From Lytechinus variegatus (taxonomy: Eukaryota > Echinodermata > Echinoidea > Temnopleuroida > Toxopneustidae), in the NCBI RefSeq assembly GCF_018143015.1, contig NC_054756.1, forward strand, positions 18,125,361-18,189,360: 64,000 nucleotides of DNA, in the 5' to 3' direction. A program made the position numbers and the translations under genes. The notes under the pieces were generated by a model, which did not search any database, was not told the DNA's origin, and was given only the letters and a program-made list of their open reading frames with translations. Positions 58,651 through 64,000 of the stretch are shown one piece after another; position 1 is the stretch's first letter; every line of letters starts with the position of its first letter.

Positions 58651-59047
58651 CCAGCTATTAAATGAAACACCCACCTGGTCTTGACACCACTAACAGTAGA
58701 TGAACTATAATTCTGATTACACCTACTCACCCTGTTAAATATCATATTACAATATTCTGTACAGAAGTGTATAAAAAGAAAGAGCAATAAGTGCATAACT
58801 TTCATTTCTTCTTGTAAAAATATACTTCTTCATATCATTCACACATGACTAACTCCTCGATCTTCTGCATATATGTGATTTCCACTGCAGCAGTCATCAT
58901 AGTCATAACATTAGTGGCAAGTCCCAGTTGCTTTGTATTAAAGGATGAAAAGCCATTGTGTGTCTGCAAAACTTTTTGCAAAACTTTTTTAAATACTTTA
59001 TGCAGAAGACTTCACACCAAAGAAGTGAATAAATATTTCAGTTTTAA

Positions 59048-62469
<3,422 letters not shown>

Positions 62470-64000
62470 CTGCAAGAATACACATAATATTATCAATGCT
62501 AGGTAAAAACAAGCACACAAGTATCTTTAAAAGTGCATGGATAGTCATTCATCAAGTAGATTTGTTTAACCTACAAATTCTAAAGGCCATTAATAGTCTT
62601 TATTTTTCTTTTCTATTTTTTCCCCTATCATTATTGGATGGAGAGATTTGCGGTTACACGATTTAAGTTAGTCTTGAAAAGGATGGTTGGCTTGTATTTC
62701 TGATAATGGCCCTTAAAAGAACTGTTATTCTCAACGTTTCAAGCACATATGCGTTGCCCTTTGTCAAGAAAATATGTGCTTGAAACGACAGCAAATTCAC
62801 TTTTTCTTTTTCATGTATTTATCAGTGGATATCTTTAAATGATAATCTTGGCTGTGATGATTCTTTAGATGTTGATCACAATAGCCTATTCACTTCAAAA
62901 TGCAATGTCTTGTTTGTATTTAAATCGATGACACGAACATTTGCCCCGGCGAAAATTGCTCCCATAAGATTTCTGAGAGCATAGGGTTAAAGTTAGCATT
63001 GGAATAAAGTTATTGGTTCAGCCTTCAGTACAATGTAAATATAAGGATTAGGGTTTATTAAGTTTTCGAGGTTACAGCTTTCATGTTTGGCTCTGCCTTT
63101 TGCAGATTTTCCTTGTCACTGGACCAAATGAACCGTAAAATCCTCCAAAGCCTTTTCATTTGCACTCTTATTTCTTTTGTAGTAAATGCAAATGCAATGA
63201 AGTATGACAATGGAATTCAAAGAAAAAATACCAGAAAATCACTCATGAATGTAACAACTTCACTGCTATCAGCTCTCACTTTAAAAACTCACATTTTACA
63301 ATTCAGTTTGTGCATGCAGGTGTTTCTAAAAATTTCTTTGTTTGCGATTCACATGAATAAAAAATTTCATTTGGTTTCATAGCCATTCAAAGTGGTCACC
63401 TAGAAAATTTGACTTCAAGCCGAAGATACTATATACAGTGTAATGCTTTCAGCACAGAAACCTTGAGAGAATTTGATAAATACAACTGCCCCTGTCAATT
63501 CTGGATTGGCTTCTGCACTAGACTGGCCAGCTACAAGCGTGACTTAATTTGAATTTTGCTGTATAAAAAAATAACGCAGTCATAGTGTGTTCATCTATGT
63601 TAAATGGAGGACAAACATTCATTAATGAACTCTGCGACAATTGTACCAAATATACTAGTACATTTTTAAAAAATGAAATAATCAGAAAGCGTAAATTTGA
63701 CAGAGCACAAGATGGTCGTTTTCATGTACTTCAGGTTTCCAAAGTTCTGTAGATCAATCATAATTCGACCTACAAGTCTCACGATTGTTAACTCCAAAGT
63801 AACATCCTGTATCAGTGTATCAGGAGTATATGGTAAAAATTAATATTAAGTTCAAAACTTGACTGGTTGGTGAGACTATCATCTTACAGGACAATCTAGA
63901 CATACCAGCACCAATTACATAACACAACTCTAGGCTTCGTCTGGGAGTACACTTGTCATTGCTTGTGCATATATGTAAGTACGGGTTCGTGTACATTACA
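62470..64000. other. presumed TDH intron to the window edge
   Basis: No further TDH exon recognised on the minus strand. It contains a perfect 16-bp stem (62735-62750 with 62772-62787, loop 21 nt) and a fragment (about 62925-63065) of the repeat also seen at 44600-45430. The plus-strand frame 63083-63382 has no recognisable domain. Confidence 0.5.

Noticed and set aside
62470-64000. A further upstream TDH exon with the GxxGxxG loop
   Set aside because: I searched the minus strand by eye for the Rossmann motif next to an acceptor and found none, so the N-terminal exons are taken to lie outside the window.

Overview
The window reads as nuclear DNA of a marine invertebrate deuterostome, most likely an echinoderm and plausibly a sea urchin. 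This is inferred from AT-rich intergenic DNA, short exons split by GT-AG introns, exons of animal enzyme families (ECHDC1, L-threonine dehydrogenase), an intronless class A receptor, and very dense small inverted-repeat elements. There are no operons, no bacterial signals and no recognisable viral or LTR element. The species cannot be named from sequence alone.

Four host genes can be supported. (1) At 8311-12905 (+) seven exons encode a secreted 416-residue protein: signal peptide, an unassigned two-cysteine module, an EGF domain, a Thr/Glu-rich mucin stretch and two somatomedin-B domains. Every intron is phase 1. (2) At 29378-30439 (-) an intronless 353-residue rhodopsin-class GPCR lacks several class A hallmarks. 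(3) At 43527-47085 (+) two coding exons encode ethylmalonyl-CoA decarboxylase (ECHDC1). (4) At 59048-62469 (-) the last five exons of L-threonine 3-dehydrogenase (TDH) are present; its N-terminal exons lie beyond the right edge. ECHDC1 and TDH converge tail to tail across about 12 kb of repeats. Both act in small acyl-CoA or amino-acid catabolism, but nothing shows they are co-regulated.

The rest is repeat-rich. Left part (1-8 kb): a 3.2 kb foldback element with another inverted repeat inside it, a trinucleotide palindrome and CT-rich DNA. Middle (13-43 kb): six terminal-inverted-repeat MITEs (four families window-wide, two of them further right), a 1.25 kb block present in two full copies and one partial copy, one copy abutting the GPCR, AGGTCA-bearing tandem arrays, a GGCGCC minisatellite, and hAT-like elements, one holding a 114-bp satellite with a 342-bp higher-order period. 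Right part (43-64 kb): a 483-bp hairpin in the ECHDC1 intron, a clean hAT-like element with an 8-bp target duplication just past the ECHDC1 poly(A) signal, and a tandem array in a TDH intron built from the edge of the next exon.

The observations most worth following are: a MITE inserted exactly on a splice donor so that its target duplication repeats the donor; the exon-edge array in TDH; the retention of a CRE-like TGAYRTCA octamer in both arms of several MITE families; and the satellite array enclosed by hAT-like ends. All coordinates and splice sites were read by eye, and no alignment or database search was run.
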